The notes: a model not told the origin generated them from the letters alone. Positions 19,056 to 29,536 are shown, numbered from the stretch's first letter. The stretch is 64,000 nt of DNA from Moraxella oculi (GCF_023336735.1 NZ_JAMBAQ010000010.1:17893-81892), one strand, 5' to 3'. Numbers and translations: made by a program.

Positions 19056-20275
19056 GCCAGCATTCCTTAATCTATCTAGACTACGCCGCCACTACTCCTG
19101 TTGCACAAGAAGTGGCAGATAAGATGGTGAACTACCTCACTTTTGACGGAGTTTTTGGTAACCCAGCCAGTCGTAGCCACGGCTTTGGTTGGCAAGCCGA
19201 AGAAGCAGTGGAAAACGCCCGCTTGCAGATTGCCGAAACGGTGGGTGCCGACCCAAGAGAAATTGTCTTTACCAGTGGTGCCACCGAATCAGACAATCTT
19301 GCCCTAAAAGGTGTGGCACATTTTTATCATCAAAAAGGCAAACACATCATCACAAGCAAGATTGAACATAAAGCCATTTTGGACACTTGTCGTCAGCTTG
19401 AAGAAGAAGGTTATGAAATCACCTATCTTGAACCCCAAGCGGGCACAGGCATCATCACGCCTAAGCAAGTTGAAGAAGCAATCAAAGAAGATACGATTTT
19501 AGTGAGTCTGATGGCGGTCAATAATGAACTTGGTACCATCACCGACATCGCAACGATTGGTGAGATTACTCGTAGTAGAGGCGTGTTGTTTCATGTTGAT
19601 GGGGCTCAGGCTGTCGGTAAAATCAAAATCAATTTGGCTGACCTAAAAGTTGATTTGATGAGTTTTAGTGGTCATAAAATCTACGGCCCTAAAGGCATTG
19701 GGGCGTTGTATGTCAGCCGCAAACCCCGTGTACGCATCAAGGCTGAACAGCACGGCGGTGGACATGAGCGTGGCATGCGTTCTGGTACGCTTGCTACCCA
19801 CCAAATTGTGGGGATGGGCGAGGCGTTTGCTTTATCCGCCAAACGCTTTGATGAAGACCACGCCCATATCAAAGCCTTGCGTGATAAGTTGTGGAATGGC
19901 TTGCAAGATATTGAAGAAGTCTATTTAAATGGCAGCTTAGAGTACGGTGTACCCAATGTTTTGAATGTCAGCTTTAACTTTATTGAAGGTGAAAGCCTGA
20001 TGATGAGCCTAAAAGACTTGGCGGTATCATCTGGTTCTGCGTGTACTTCTGCCACCCTAGAGCCGTCTTATGTGCTGCGTGCCATCGGTCGCCCTGATGA
20101 GCTTGCTCACTCGTCCATTCGTTTTAGTTTTGGACGCTATACCACCGAAGCCGACATTGATGCGGTACTTGCTCAAATCAAAGATGCGGTCAATAAACTG
20201 CGGGAACTGTCGCCGCTGTGGGATATGTTCAAGGAAGGCGTAGATTTTAGTAAGGTTGAGTGGCAAGAGCATTAA
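19052..20275 (+). CDS. iscS: Cysteine desulfurase IscS
   Basis: This 407-residue PLP-dependent enzyme takes sulfur from cysteine for clusters and thiolated tRNA. It shows [10 protein letters not shown] at the N-terminus, the PLP lysine in [12 protein letters not shown], and the mobile catalytic loop [17 protein letters not shown] (persulfide Cys at about 328). Length and motifs are normal for group I IscS. It is the second gene of the isc operon. Confidence 0.97.
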   Translation: MSQHSLIYLDYAATTPVAQEVADKMVNYLTFDGVFGNPASRSHGFGWQAEEAVENARLQIAETVGADPREIVFTSGATESDNLALKGVAHFYHQKGKHIITSKIEHKAILDTCRQLEEEGYEITYLEPQAGTGIITPKQVEEAIKEDTILVSLMAVNNELGTITDIATIGEITRSRGVLFHVDGAQAVGKIKINLADLKVDLMSFSGHKIYGPKGIGALYVSRKPRVRIKAEQHGGGHERGMRSGTLATHQIVGMGEAFALSAKRFDEDHAHIKALRDKLWNGLQDIEEVYLNGSLEYGVPNVLNVSFNFIEGESLMMSLKDLAVSSGSACTSATLEPSYVLRAIGRPDELAHSSIRFSFGRYTTEADIDAVLAQIKDAVNKLRELSPLWDMFKEGVDFSKVEWQEH

Positions 20276-20313
20276 AAAGCACGCCAAAAAAGTACGCTAA
20301 ACCTTAACCAAAA

Positions 20314-20343
20314 AACGCCAATGGCAAATTAAAAATTGGCGTT
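20314..20343 (+). other. Stable hairpin between iscS and iscU
   Basis: AACGCCAAT and ATTGGCGTT are perfect 9-bp arms around a 12-nt loop in the 181-nt iscS-iscU gap. There is no T run, so it is more likely an mRNA processing or stability element than a terminator. Confidence 0.55.
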
Positions 20344-20456
20344 CACCCAGCAGCCATAAAGTACTGGCAAATGATAAAAACACGGCTTTAACCAAACTGA
20401 TAAAGCCAGTTAATTAAATATTTTAGGCAAATTTATTACCCAAAAGAGAGTAAACT

Positions 20457-20843
20457 ATGGCATATTCAGACAAAGTGATTGACCATTACGAAAACCCCCG
20501 CAATGTGGGCAATCTTGACAAAAACGCCAAAAATGTTGGCACTGGTATGGTGGGTGCACCTGCCTGTGGCGATGTGATGAGATTACAAATCCAAGTCAGC
20601 GACAGTGGCATCATTGAAGATGCAAAGTTTAAAACCTACGGCTGTGGCTCTGCGATTGCATCAAGCTCACTGGTTACCGAGTGGCTTAAAGGCAAAACAC
20701 TGGGGGAAGCTGCCGCCATCAAAAATAAAGACATTGCCGAAGAATTGGCGTTGCCTCCCGTCAAAGTGCATTGCTCAGTATTGGCAGAAGACGCCATCAA
20801 AGCAGCGATTGAAGATTATCAATCAAAAGCATCTTTAGCGTGA
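20457..20843 (+). CDS. iscU: Iron-sulfur scaffold IscU
   Basis: This 128-residue scaffold has the three conserved cysteines: C37 in GAPACGD (with Asp39), C63 in YGCGSAIASS, and C106 in VKVHCSVLAEDAI. LPPVKVH is the HscA-binding motif region (LPPVK). It assembles [2Fe-2S] clusters with sulfur from IscS. AAGAGAG lies ahead of the ATG. Confidence 0.97.
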   Translation: MAYSDKVIDHYENPRNVGNLDKNAKNVGTGMVGAPACGDVMRLQIQVSDSGIIEDAKFKTYGCGSAIASSSLVTEWLKGKTLGEAAAIKNKDIAEELALPPVKVHCSVLAEDAIKAAIEDYQSKASLA

Positions 20844-20937
20844 TTTTTTGATTGGCATGACATAACTTGACATATGATAAAACCCAATAATCAGTCGTGA
20901 AGAATTGTTGTTGCAGTTTAATACACCAGGAGAAGTA

Positions 20938-21258
20938 ATGATTACTTTGACAGAACGAGCAATTACCCATGTCAAAGATTTTTTGGCAAACCGTGGTACA
21001 GGCTTAGGCATTCGTGTGGGTGTGCGTACCGCAGGCTGTTCGGGTCTTGCCTATGTGCTTGAATTTGTAGATGAACCCAATGAGTTTGATGAGCGGTTTG
21101 ACAATGATGGTGTCAGCGTGTTCGTTGATCCAAAAAGCTTGGTTTATCTTAGTGGTTTGCAGATGGACTATGTTACCGAAGGCTTAAACTCAGGCTTTAA
21201 ATTCATCAACCCCAACCAAACTGGCGAGTGTGGTTGCGGTGAATCTTTTACCGTTTAG
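20938..21258 (+). CDS. iscA: A-type iron-sulfur carrier IscA
   Basis: This 106-residue protein has the three A-type cysteines C34 (GCSGLAY), C98 and C100 (GECGCGESF). The ATG at 20938 has AGGAGAA upstream and gives the family-typical N-terminus; an in-frame upstream extension has no similarity. It transfers clusters from IscU to target proteins. Confidence 0.96.
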   Translation: MITLTERAITHVKDFLANRGTGLGIRVGVRTAGCSGLAYVLEFVDEPNEFDERFDNDGVSVFVDPKSLVYLSGLQMDYVTEGLNSGFKFINPNQTGECGCGESFTV

Positions 21259-21265
21259 GTGCCAC

Positions 21266-21796
21266 ATGCAGTCAAATAATCATTTTTTTGAAATGTTTGG
21301 TTTGCCAATTGCCTTTAAGGTTGACCAAACTGCCTTAAAAAACAGCTTTTTGCAATTACAAAAGCAACACCACCCTGACCATGTCAATGACACAACTTCT
21401 GCCGAAAAAAACACCGCTTTGATCAATCATGCTTTTGACATTCTTAGCAACCATGACAGTCGTGCGGCATATTTACTTGAACTGGCAAATGTTGATTTTA
21501 ACGCAGATCAATCAATTTGCGATGAGTCATTCTTAATGCAGATGATGGCACATCGCATGGATCTGGAAGATGCCATTTTAGAGCAAAATTTTGAGCAGAT
21601 TCAAGAAGTGGGCATGCAGGTGAGTAAGCTATTGTCTGACATTGCCGAGCAGTTTGATTTTGCATATCTGAATCAAGATTGGCCTGCTGCCAAAACACAA
21701 GCTCAAAAACTCAAATTTTTAAGCAACTTACATAAAGATTGTATGTGCGCACTTAGCCAATTGCCAAATCATTCAGATGATGATTTGTATGTTTAA
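21266..21796 (+). CDS. hscB: Co-chaperone HscB
   Basis: This 176-residue J-domain protein carries NHFFEMFGLPIAFKVD at the N-terminus and the HPD tripeptide in QKQHHPDHVND. The C-terminal helical bundle binds IscU. It delivers IscU to HscA and stimulates its ATPase. It starts 7 nt after iscA. Confidence 0.95.
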   Translation: MQSNNHFFEMFGLPIAFKVDQTALKNSFLQLQKQHHPDHVNDTTSAEKNTALINHAFDILSNHDSRAAYLLELANVDFNADQSICDESFLMQMMAHRMDLEDAILEQNFEQIQEVGMQVSKLLSDIAEQFDFAYLNQDWPAAKTQAQKLKFLSNLHKDCMCALSQLPNHSDDDLYV

Positions 21797-21936
21797 TCAT
21801 CAATTAAGCACATAAATCGCTTACCACAGCACAGTCAAACCCATTTCTTAAAACAGTCCGCCAAAATTGATGCCAATAATGATGCAAAATTATGGTAAAA
21901 TTTAAGCCGATCAAACATTAAAAATAAGTTTCTGCC

Positions 21937-23793
21937 ATGTCTTTACTTCAAATCAGCGAACCCAATCAATCCGCCAAGCCTCATCAGCACCGCCACGCCA
22001 TCGGCATAGATTTGGGTACAACTCATTCGCTGGTTGGGGTTGTCCGATCAGGTCGTGCCGATGTATTGCCTTTTGGCGACACACCTTTACTACCAAGCGT
22101 GGTCTATTATGGCGATAAGTCTGCCACACCGATTGTGGGTCAGACTGCTCTTGGGTTCAATGATCCTGCCAACACCATCATATCAGCAAAACGATTCATG
22201 GGGCGTTCTTTGGCAGATATTAAATTTAGCCACCCTTACACACTCGCAGGTCAAGAAAACGCCATGCCAGTTTTCATCACCGCACAAGGTGAGAAATCCC
22301 CTGTGGAAACCTCAGCTCACATCTTAGCACGATTGTACACTCATGCCAAAGCTGCTCTGCCGACAGATAGCATTCAAGGAGCGGTCATTACCGTACCTGC
22401 GTATTTTGATGAAGCTCAACGCCAAGCCACCAAAGATGCAGCGACCAGTGTTGGTTTGAATGTCTTACGCCTATTAAATGAACCGACAGCCGCTGCGATT
22501 GCTTACGGATTACAATCCGCCAAAACAGGCACCTATCTGATTTATGATTTGGGAGGTGGGACTTTTGATGTGTCGCTATTATCACTTAAAGATGAGGTAT
22601 TTGAAGTACTTGCCACAGGTGGAAATTCAGCTTTAGGTGGTGATGATATTGACCGATTGATTGCTAATTTTTTCATTAAGTCAGCAAATATTCATCCCAA
22701 AGATGTGGATAATACCCAAAAATCTAACCTATCTCATCTTGCCAAAATATACAAACAAAAGCTTTCTGAACATCAAGCCGTATCGGTAGAAATTGAGATC
22801 AATGGTAAGCCTTTTAGCACCATATTAACCAATGACATCTTAAAACAAATTTGCGAACCTGTGATTCGACGCAGTCTACAAACTTGCCAGCAAGTACTCA
22901 GCGATGCTCAACTGGATAAAAGTGAGATTAATGAAGTCGTGCTGGTTGGTGGCTCAACTCGCATGCCAATCATCAAAGAAGCTGTGCAGAATTTTTTTGG
23001 CAGGCAGCCTCTTTGCTCCATCAATCCTGATGAAGTCGTCGCACTAGGAGCAAGCCGCTTAGCCGATCAACTCATCAACAAGAACGAAAATAACTTACTG
23101 CTGCTTGATGTAACACCCTTATCATTAGGACTTGAAACAATGGGTGGGTTGACCGAAGTCATCATCCCAAGAAACACGCCCATTCCAGTGGCACGCCGAC
23201 AAACTTTCACCACGCACGCAGACGGTCAGACAGGCATGGTCATTCATGTGGTGCAGGGCGAAAGAGAGACCGTAGCAGATTGTAGAACCTTGGCAAAGTT
23301 TACCTTAACGGGAATTCCACCGATGAAGGCAGGCTTGGCTCGGATTGAAGTTACTTTTACTATTGATGCCAATGGACAGCTCACCGTATCCGCCATGGAA
23401 CAAACAACCAAGGTAGCAAGTCAAGTGAATGTCATTCCAAGCTACGGACTTAGCGAAGAGCAACAGGAGGCGTTGTTAACAGCAGGTTTTATGAATGCGG
23501 CAGCAGACAAAGAAAAGCGAATGCTCATTGAGGCACAAGTGGAAGCCGAGCGTGAGATTTTGGCTTTACGATCAGCCTTATCTGAATTTGGAGGATTGCT
23601 TGATGACACAGTCAAAGCCGAACTGAACAGCAAAATCAATACTGTTACCGATGCCATCGCCAGTAACGACAAAACAGTACTCAAACAAGCAATTAAGGAA
23701 TTAAAGCCTTTATCAGATCACTTTGCATCCATCATCATGAATGAAAATGTCAAAGAAGCACTGTCTGGCACGAAAACAAGCGATTGGTCTTAA
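21937..23793 (+). CDS. hscA: Hsp70-type chaperone HscA
   Basis: This 618-residue Hsp70 homologue is specialised for cluster transfer. It shows AIGIDLGTTHSLVGVVRSG (nucleotide site), AVITVPAYFDEAQRQATKDA, LNEPTAAAIAYGL, YDLGGGTFDVSLL and VVLVGGSTRMP, then a substrate domain that binds the LPPVK motif of IscU. The gap of 140 nt after hscB has no obvious terminator. Confidence 0.96.
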   Translation: MSLLQISEPNQSAKPHQHRHAIGIDLGTTHSLVGVVRSGRADVLPFGDTPLLPSVVYYGDKSATPIVGQTALGFNDPANTIISAKRFMGRSLADIKFSHPYTLAGQENAMPVFITAQGEKSPVETSAHILARLYTHAKAALPTDSIQGAVITVPAYFDEAQRQATKDAATSVGLNVLRLLNEPTAAAIAYGLQSAKTGTYLIYDLGGGTFDVSLLSLKDEVFEVLATGGNSALGGDDIDRLIANFFIKSANIHPKDVDNTQKSNLSHLAKIYKQKLSEHQAVSVEIEINGKPFSTILTNDILKQICEPVIRRSLQTCQQVLSDAQLDKSEINEVVLVGGSTRMPIIKEAVQNFFGRQPLCSINPDEVVALGASRLADQLINKNENNLLLLDVTPLSLGLETMGGLTEVIIPRNTPIPVARRQTFTTHADGQTGMVIHVVQGERETVADCRTLAKFTLTGIPPMKAGLARIEVTFTIDANGQLTVSAMEQTTKVASQVNVIPSYGLSEEQQEALLTAGFMNAAADKEKRMLIEAQVEAEREILALRSALSEFGGLLDDTVKAELNSKINTVTDAIASNDKTVLKQAIKELKPLSDHFASIIMNENVKEALSGTKTSDWS

Positions 23794-23828
23794 CACCTCC
23801 TTGATTACCAACCAATAAAGAGATTATT

Positions 23829-24170
23829 ATGGCAACCATTACTGTACTCCCCCATCATGAAATCTGCCCAAAAGGTGCGACTGTTGAGCTTAATGAAGGA
23901 GATAATTTGCTTGAAGGACTGCATAAGCATGGCATAGAGATTGAGCATGCTTGCGATTGCTCGAAAGCCTGTACCACTTGCCATGTTGTCATTCGCGAGG
24001 GTTTTGATAGCTTAGATGAAATGGATGATGTTGAAGGTGATTTGCTTGACCGTGCATGGGGGCTTGAGCCAAACTCTCGCTTATCTTGCCAATGTTTTGT
24101 GGCAGATGAGAATTTGACTGTTTATATTCCAAAGCACACACTCAATCACGCCAAAGAAGGTCATCATTAA
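23829..24170 (+). CDS. fdx: [2Fe-2S] ferredoxin of the isc operon
   Basis: This 113-residue adrenodoxin-type ferredoxin has cluster ligands C42, C48, C51 and C87 (EHACDCSKACTTCH and RLSCQCF). Two extra cysteines (C44, C89) flank the cluster. It supplies electrons for cluster assembly. It ends the operon; no iscX follows, unlike in E. coli. Confidence 0.95.
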   Translation: MATITVLPHHEICPKGATVELNEGDNLLEGLHKHGIEIEHACDCSKACTTCHVVIREGFDSLDEMDDVEGDLLDRAWGLEPNSRLSCQCFVADENLTVYIPKHTLNHAKEGHH

Positions 24171-24175
24171 CCTAC

Positions 24176-24214
24176 ATGCACTAAAAATCCTAAAGAATTG
24201 GGTTTTTAGTGCAT
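24176..24214. terminator. Terminator between the isc operon and purN
   Basis: ATGCACTAAAAATCC and GGGTTTTTAGTGCAT form a long stem with a wobble, between converging genes. Confidence 0.7.
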
Positions 24215-24226
24215 GACTGACATGCC

Positions 24227-24874
24227 TTAATCCAGATAAAGCTTAATTGGCAAAGATGCACCCAAACATGTCGGCACTTTCCCAAGTACCAAAAAGCCTT
24301 GAGCAATCATTGCCAAGGTAAATGGCACCAACGCATGTTCCAACTTTTGCACTCTCAGCCGCAATCGCTCTGGCGTGTCATCAACATTAACACTTAGCAC
24401 CGCTTGCGTCAATACCTCACCTGCATCAAGCTCAGCCGTTACCAAATGTATGCTACACCCATGCCATTTATCACCAGATTTAAGTACTCTTTCATGCGTG
24501 TCCAATCCCTTGTAGCATGGCAATAGCGACGGATGCAGATTAATCATCGCACAGGGCACACTTTGAATGAATTCTGCCGACAGTACTCGCATAAAACCTG
24601 CCAGCATCACCAGATCAGGCGACCATTCGTGCAACAGTTTGGTTGCACGAGACTCAAAGGTACGAATGCCCATCTTCTTACCATTTTCCACATGCGACAG
24701 CACCACGGTACGCACACCAGCATTATTGGCTCGTGTGATGGCGTAGGCATCTGCCACATTGCTAATGACACCAACAATTTCGATGGGAAGCCTATTTGCC
24801 TGCATGGCATCAATCATTACTTGCAGATTTGAGCCACTGCCAGAGACTAGCACAGCAATTTTTAATTTTTTCAT
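24227..24874 (-). CDS. purN: Phosphoribosylglycinamide formyltransferase
   Basis: This 215-residue GAR transformylase uses 10-formyl-THF in the third step of purine synthesis. Motifs are KIAVLVSGSGSNLQVMIDA (phosphoribosyl site), AGFMRVLS, and the catalytic Asn-His-Asp set in NLHPSLLPCYKG and GCSIHLVTAELDAGEVL. It is downstream of purM, separated by a terminator-like hairpin. Confidence 0.95.
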   Translation of the reverse strand: MKKLKIAVLVSGSGSNLQVMIDAMQANRLPIEIVGVISNVADAYAITRANNAGVRTVVLSHVENGKKMGIRTFESRATKLLHEWSPDLVMLAGFMRVLSAEFIQSVPCAMINLHPSLLPCYKGLDTHERVLKSGDKWHGCSIHLVTAELDAGEVLTQAVLSVNVDDTPERLRLRVQKLEHALVPFTLAMIAQGFLVLGKVPTCLGASLPIKLYLD

Positions 24875-24889
24875 GGTTAATCATCAATC

Positions 24890-24924
24890 AAAAAAAAGAC
24901 CATCAAACATACATTTGACGGTCT
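24890..24924 (-). terminator. Terminator/attenuator between purM and purN
   Basis: On the minus strand AGACCGTCAAA and TTTGATGGTCT form an 11-bp stem (one wobble) followed by a long T run, 16 nt before the purN start. It should lower or regulate read-through into purN. Confidence 0.85.
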
Positions 24925-24935
24925 GATGGTAACAA

Positions 24936-25979
24936 TTAGCGATACACGACTGCACTGCTCTCACGAGATGCAATATGACCAATCACCCATGCCGTTTCAC
25001 CCTGCTCTTTTAAGAAAGCAAGAGTCGTATCTACCTGTTCTTGTGGCACAACCAAAATAAAGCCCACGCCACAGTTAAAGGTACGGTACATTTCTACCAT
25101 TTCAATATTACCGCCCTCTTGTAGCCATTCAAAGACTTTTGGTAGTTGCCAGCTGCTTGTGTCGATTTGAGCTGCCAAATCATCTGGCAGGACACGCGGC
25201 AGATTTTCGGTCAAGCCACCACCTGTGATGTGTGCCATCGCATGAATATTGCTGTTACCAATCGCCTTTTGTAGAGCATTTACCGATTTGACATAAATGC
25301 GGGTAGGTTTCATCAAGGCATCGGCTAAAGATTCTTCGCCCAGTTGCTCGTTGACCACATCGGTATTGGTAACTTCAATGACTTTACGCACCAATGAATA
25401 GCCATTGGAATGTACCCCGCTAGATGCCAGTGCAATCAAAACATCTCCTTCGACCACATTCTTACCTGTGATCACCTCAGACTCCTCAACCACACCAACA
25501 CAAAACCCTGCCAAGTCATAATCTTCATCTTGATACATGCCAGGCATTTCAGCCGTTTCACCACCAATTAACGCACAATTAGACAGCTTACAACCATCAC
25601 CAATGCCCTTAATCACCGCTTCAGCCGTATCAACATCAAGCTTACCTGTGGCATAATAATCTAAGAAAAATAATGGCTCAGCACCACAGACTAACAAATC
25701 ATTCACACACATCGCCACCAAATCTTGACCAATGGTGTCATGACGATTCAAGTCCAATGCCAATTTTAGTTTGGTACCGACACCGTCCGTACCAGACACC
25801 AGTAGCGGCGATTGATAACCTTGTGGAATGCGACACAATGCTCCAAATCCACCCAAACCGCCCAGCACCTCAGAGCGTGCCGTTGCCTTGGCAACTGATT
25901 TAATACGAGAAACCAACGCTTCACCTGCGTCAATATCCACACCTGCATCTTTATAGCTTAATGAATTTTGCTGTGTCAT
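24936..25979 (-). CDS. purM: Phosphoribosylformylglycinamidine cyclo-ligase
   Basis: This 347-residue AIR synthetase is of usual length. It starts [23 protein letters not shown] and contains [27 protein letters not shown] and [11 protein letters not shown]. The frame is open 27 codons upstream, but the ATG at 25979 matches the family N-terminus. It makes AIR from FGAM with ATP. It is divergent from perM. Confidence 0.96.
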   Translation of the reverse strand: MTQQNSLSYKDAGVDIDAGEALVSRIKSVAKATARSEVLGGLGGFGALCRIPQGYQSPLLVSGTDGVGTKLKLALDLNRHDTIGQDLVAMCVNDLLVCGAEPLFFLDYYATGKLDVDTAEAVIKGIGDGCKLSNCALIGGETAEMPGMYQDEDYDLAGFCVGVVEESEVITGKNVVEGDVLIALASSGVHSNGYSLVRKVIEVTNTDVVNEQLGEESLADALMKPTRIYVKSVNALQKAIGNSNIHAMAHITGGGLTENLPRVLPDDLAAQIDTSSWQLPKVFEWLQEGGNIEMVEMYRTFNCGVGFILVVPQEQVDTTLAFLKEQGETAWVIGHIASRESSAVVYR

Positions 25980-26154
25980 GAAAAACCCTTGGATAATATT
26001 ATCAAACATGATGTCGCCAATTATAACAAAAAAATCATCTAAAAATCTGATAAAAATCATGATTTATGAAAATTTGTATATTTTTTTTAATTTGTCTGTA
26101 TTTTTGTCGTCTTTTTCATTATGATATGCACCAACATCTTGATATTACTGATAA

Positions 26155-27261
26155 ATGGTTCTTATGAGAGCATTTTCCATTGACCCTTTTTTTCGTCGTC
26201 TGTTCATTGTGACGGCATTATGCTTGTTCTTATACGCATTATGGCTCATGCGTGTGGTCATCGCACCTTTCGCTGCCGCTTTTATTTTGGCATATTTTTT
26301 AAACCCTTTGGTTAATATTTTTAGTAAATTCCTACCCAGAATTTTAGCAATCACCGCAGTATATCTGTCCATCAGCCTAGCCATTGTGATATTGGTGATT
26401 TGGCTTGCACCCATGCTATGGGCACAAATACAGCTGGCTTGGGCAGCGATACCTGAGTTATTAAAGTGGTACAACACCACCCTTAGACCCTGGCTTGGGC
26501 AATTCACTCATTACCGCATGCTTGAAATCAATCTTGATATGATTTCAAGCGAGTTGGCTACTTATGTTCAAGCCAATTATCAAGTGGCCGATGCCCAAAC
26601 CATCATCAAAAGGATTCTAACTTCTAGTGCAAGTGCCGCTAACAGCATTGGTCTGCTCATCATGATTCCAGTTCTAACCTTTTATTTTTTGACAAACTGG
26701 AATGAACGCTTGCAAATTTGGCAAAACGCCCTACCAAGAGATCATGCAGGAAAAATCATCGAGATTGCCCAAGACTGCCATCAAGCACTGATGAATTTTG
26801 CCAAAGGTCAATTCACCGTCATGGTGTTACTTGGTGTGATCTATGCCGTACAATTAGAACTGATCGGATTAAAATTAGGATTGATCATTGGTATTGGTGC
26901 AGGGATTGCCAGTTTTGTGCCTTACTTAGGCTTTGGGATTGGCATCATTGCGGCATTTTTGGCAGGGTTTTTTCAGTTTGGTCTTGACTGGAAGCACTTA
27001 TTACTCATTGCTGGTGCTTTTGGAGTTGGTCAGATTTTGGAAGGTTATGTCCTTCAACCCCTATTACTTGGTAATAAAATCGGACTGTCAGCACTGTGGG
27101 TTATTTTTGCCGTACTTGCTGGCGCATCATTATTTGGATTTGTTGGCATGCTCATCGCCCTACCTGTATCTGCCGTCATCAATGTCTTGTTCCGCCATGC
27201 CTATGCCGCCTATTTACAGAGCAATTGGTATCTTGGTGTCAAGCAGTTAAAGCTTTGGTAA
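26155..27261 (+). CDS. perM: AI-2E/PerM-family membrane protein
   Basis: This 368-residue protein has about eight hydrophobic segments in the AI-2 exporter (PerM/YhhT) arrangement. Signatures are LAYFLNPLVN, LGIGAGIASFVPYLGFGIG-like sequence at 245-270 and GQILEGYVLQPLLLGNKIGL. The location beside purM and upstream of hda is shared with pseudomonads. The transport role is family-level; the substrate is unknown. A second in-frame ATG three codons later is equally possible as start. Confidence 0.9.
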   Translation: MVLMRAFSIDPFFRRLFIVTALCLFLYALWLMRVVIAPFAAAFILAYFLNPLVNIFSKFLPRILAITAVYLSISLAIVILVIWLAPMLWAQIQLAWAAIPELLKWYNTTLRPWLGQFTHYRMLEINLDMISSELATYVQANYQVADAQTIIKRILTSSASAANSIGLLIMIPVLTFYFLTNWNERLQIWQNALPRDHAGKIIEIAQDCHQALMNFAKGQFTVMVLLGVIYAVQLELIGLKLGLIIGIGAGIASFVPYLGFGIGIIAAFLAGFFQFGLDWKHLLLIAGAFGVGQILEGYVLQPLLLGNKIGLSALWVIFAVLAGASLFGFVGMLIALPVSAVINVLFRHAYAAYLQSNWYLGVKQLKLW

Positions 27262-27392
27262 CATCAAGTAATCGCCATTAAAATATGAGCAAATTAGATG
27301 AAAAATAACAATTTTACTTGCCAATATTTCTAAAAGTATGCTATACATAGCTAAAAATTTACCGTATGCAACAACAGACAGATTTTTGACTG

Positions 27393-28154
27393 ATGAATGA
27401 TTTGATACAACCGTCACTCAATCTTGATTTAAAACAAGATGCTAGCTTATCCGACTTTGACGGTATGGGGGTTATGCCAGTATTGACCGCCATTCGTGAA
27501 CTGTGTGTCGGCAACTTGCGAGAGATTTTTATCATCGGCGAATTTGGCTTTGGCAAGACGCATCTAGCAGCAGCTGTTTATCGTGAGTATACCCAAAACT
27601 ACAAAAAAAGTGCCATCACTCTTAGCCTAGGTGATCTGATTGATAACGATGAAGATGTCGGTGCACTCATTGGTCTTGAAATGTTCGACCTCATCATCAT
27701 TGATGATTTGCATCTGGTACAGCGTAGCCGTGAGTGGCAAGAAAGCTTATTCCATCTAATCAACCGAGTTCGTGAGCAAAATAGGCAAATGATATTTTTA
27801 TCAGACAGTCCTGCTCGTGAGCTGGAAATCGGCTTGTTGGATTTGATGACTCGTTTGTCGTTAGCACCAACCTTTCGTCTACCAACCAATGAAAGCATTG
27901 AAGATAGGCATGCATTATTAGCATCAATTCTCCGGCGTAAAAACTGGCGATTACCCAAGCAGATTTTTGATTACATCATCCATCATGGACCGCGCAATGC
28001 AGGCGACATGATTTTAATCTTGGATAAGATATCACCATTATTAACACACCTATCACGAGTGCAAGTACCAAAGAAAAAGATTGATGAAGCAAAGAATATC
28101 ATTGAAAGGGAAACATTCTTGCTTGAAATTTCCGAACACAAGCTTGACAGCTAA
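27393..28154 (+). CDS. hda: DnaA regulatory inactivator Hda
   Basis: This 253-residue AAA+ protein is related to DnaA domain III. The N-terminus carries a likely sliding-clamp-binding motif QPSLNLDL (residues 6-13). The Walker A GEFGFGKT is at 49-56, Walker B-like LIIIDDLHLV follows, and sensor LSDSPARELE comes next. With the DNA-loaded clamp, Hda promotes ATP hydrolysis by DnaA. The C-terminus is about 15 residues longer than E. coli Hda. Confidence 0.88.
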   Translation: MNDLIQPSLNLDLKQDASLSDFDGMGVMPVLTAIRELCVGNLREIFIIGEFGFGKTHLAAAVYREYTQNYKKSAITLSLGDLIDNDEDVGALIGLEMFDLIIIDDLHLVQRSREWQESLFHLINRVREQNRQMIFLSDSPARELEIGLLDLMTRLSLAPTFRLPTNESIEDRHALLASILRRKNWRLPKQIFDYIIHHGPRNAGDMILILDKISPLLTHLSRVQVPKKKIDEAKNIIERETFLLEISEHKLDS

Positions 28155-28193
28155 AATCTCAAAGCTTGCACTCGTCTGATATTAAGGAAACTC

Positions 28194-28823
28194 ATGAAAA
28201 AGCTTACCCTACTCTTTATTTTTGTATTAACAGCAATAAACGCCAGTGCAGAAGTCCGCCTTTTGGTGGATGATAACATCAAAGTGATTGCCATTAATGG
28301 TCAAGAGATTCGACACGGCATGCTACAACCATCACAAAAAGAATTCAAACTACATTCAGGGCGACATGCCATCACGGCACGGTATGATCGCATGTTTGAC
28401 CTACCTCGTGGAGAACACGATCACCTAAAATCTGGCAACATGACTCTAACCGCCGATCTTAAAGACAATCAAACCTATCAATTGGTCATGCCAAATCAAC
28501 CCAACGCTTATGCTACTGCCAAGACATTTGCAAAAACACCAGTACTTGCTTTGAGTCAACATGGACAGATTCTAACTCAACAACACTTGATTGATGAGCA
28601 ACCAAGCATATTAGGCAACATCACTCACGGTATTGGCAATCTGCTTGGTCGTGGTGAGTATGGCTCATCATCTCACGACCAGCCAATTTCTGCACTTGAT
28701 GATACAAGCACCTTGACACCCAACACTCCCAAAATCACAAATAACCTAGATGAATTCATGCGAATCTGGCTCAATGCCAATCAAGAAGAAAGAGAAAAGA
28801 TTCGTCAATGGATAAATCACTAA
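28194..28823 (+). CDS. Secreted DUF2057 (YccT-like) protein
   Basis: This 209-residue protein has a signal peptide (residues 1-19, ending NASA). A beta-rich domain like DUF2057/YccT (EVRLLVDDNIKVIAINGQEI, FKLHSGRHAITARYDRMFDL) occupies the first half, and the end is acidic/helical (EFMRIWLNANQEEREKIRQW). It is periplasmic. YccT (CsgI) in E. coli restrains curli; that role cannot be assumed here. Confidence 0.75.
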   Translation: MKKLTLLFIFVLTAINASAEVRLLVDDNIKVIAINGQEIRHGMLQPSQKEFKLHSGRHAITARYDRMFDLPRGEHDHLKSGNMTLTADLKDNQTYQLVMPNQPNAYATAKTFAKTPVLALSQHGQILTQQHLIDEQPSILGNITHGIGNLLGRGEYGSSSHDQPISALDDTSTLTPNTPKITNNLDEFMRIWLNANQEEREKIRQWINH

Positions 28824-28857
28824 CCAAACTGACATCATTACCCTATTAGCCAACCAC

Positions 28858-28887
28858 AAAAAACCCAATGTCATCACATTGGGTTTT
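28858..28887. terminator. Bidirectional terminator
   Basis: AAAACCCAATGT and ACATTGGGTTTT form a perfect 12-bp stem with a 4-nt loop between the DUF2057 gene and rpmA. Confidence 0.9.
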
Positions 28888-28909
28888 GGCATTGAATCGG
28901 TTTTTTGGC

Positions 28910-29167
28910 TTATTCACCAATAACAGAAACATAGCGACGGTTGAATTGACCTTTGGTTTCAAATTTTACTACACCATCAGTCAGAGCAAATAAAGTATGG
29001 TCACGACCCATACCCACGCCTTCACCAGCATGAAATTCAGTGCCACGCTGACGAACGATGATGTTACCTGCGATCACGCCTTGACCACCAAATACTTTCA
29101 CACCAAGCATTTTTGGGTTAGAATCACGACCGTTACGAGTAGAACCTGCGGCTTTTTTGTGTGCCAT
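28910..29167 (-). CDS. rpmA: Ribosomal protein L27
   Basis: This 85-residue L27 starts [19 protein letters not shown] and contains [26 protein letters not shown]. It starts with the short MAHKK form, with no cleaved leader. It follows rplU by 57 nt in the conserved rplU-rpmA operon. Confidence 0.97.
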   Translation of the reverse strand: MAHKKAAGSTRNGRDSNPKMLGVKVFGGQGVIAGNIIVRQRGTEFHAGEGVGMGRDHTLFALTDGVVKFETKGQFNRRYVSVIGE

Positions 29168-29224
29168 GAGAATATCTCCTATATGGATGCTTCATCAAAC
29201 TCTGATAAAGTCATCAATGATGGT

Positions 29225-29536
29225 TTAAGCGTTGATTGCTTTGATTTTTAGTTCAGTGAACCACTGACGGTGACCTTGCTCTTTATGGTAATGCTTACGG
29301 CGACGATGCTTGACGATGCGTACTTTTTTACCACGACCATGCTCAATCACTTCTGCTTCAACGCTAGCACCAGCAACAATAGGCTGACCAATTTTGATGT
29401 CAGTACCATTGACGATCATGAGTACATCTTCAATTTTTAGCGTCTCGCCTTTTTCAGCTTTAATTAGCTCAACTTTCAAAGTCTCACCAACGCGAACACG
29501 ATGTTGCTTGCCGCCACTTTTGATTACTGCGTACAT
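29225..29536 (-). CDS. rplU: Ribosomal protein L21
   Basis: This 103-residue L21 contains [14 protein letters not shown], the family N-terminus, and [20 protein letters not shown], the rRNA-binding basic segment. GGAGAAG precedes the ATG. The first gene of rplU-rpmA; its promoter must lie in the A/T-rich 29537-29660 region. Confidence 0.97.
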   Translation of the reverse strand: MYAVIKSGGKQHRVRVGETLKVELIKAEKGETLKIEDVLMIVNGTDIKIGQPIVAGASVEAEVIEHGRGKKVRIVKHRRRKHYHKEQGHRQWFTELKIKAINA

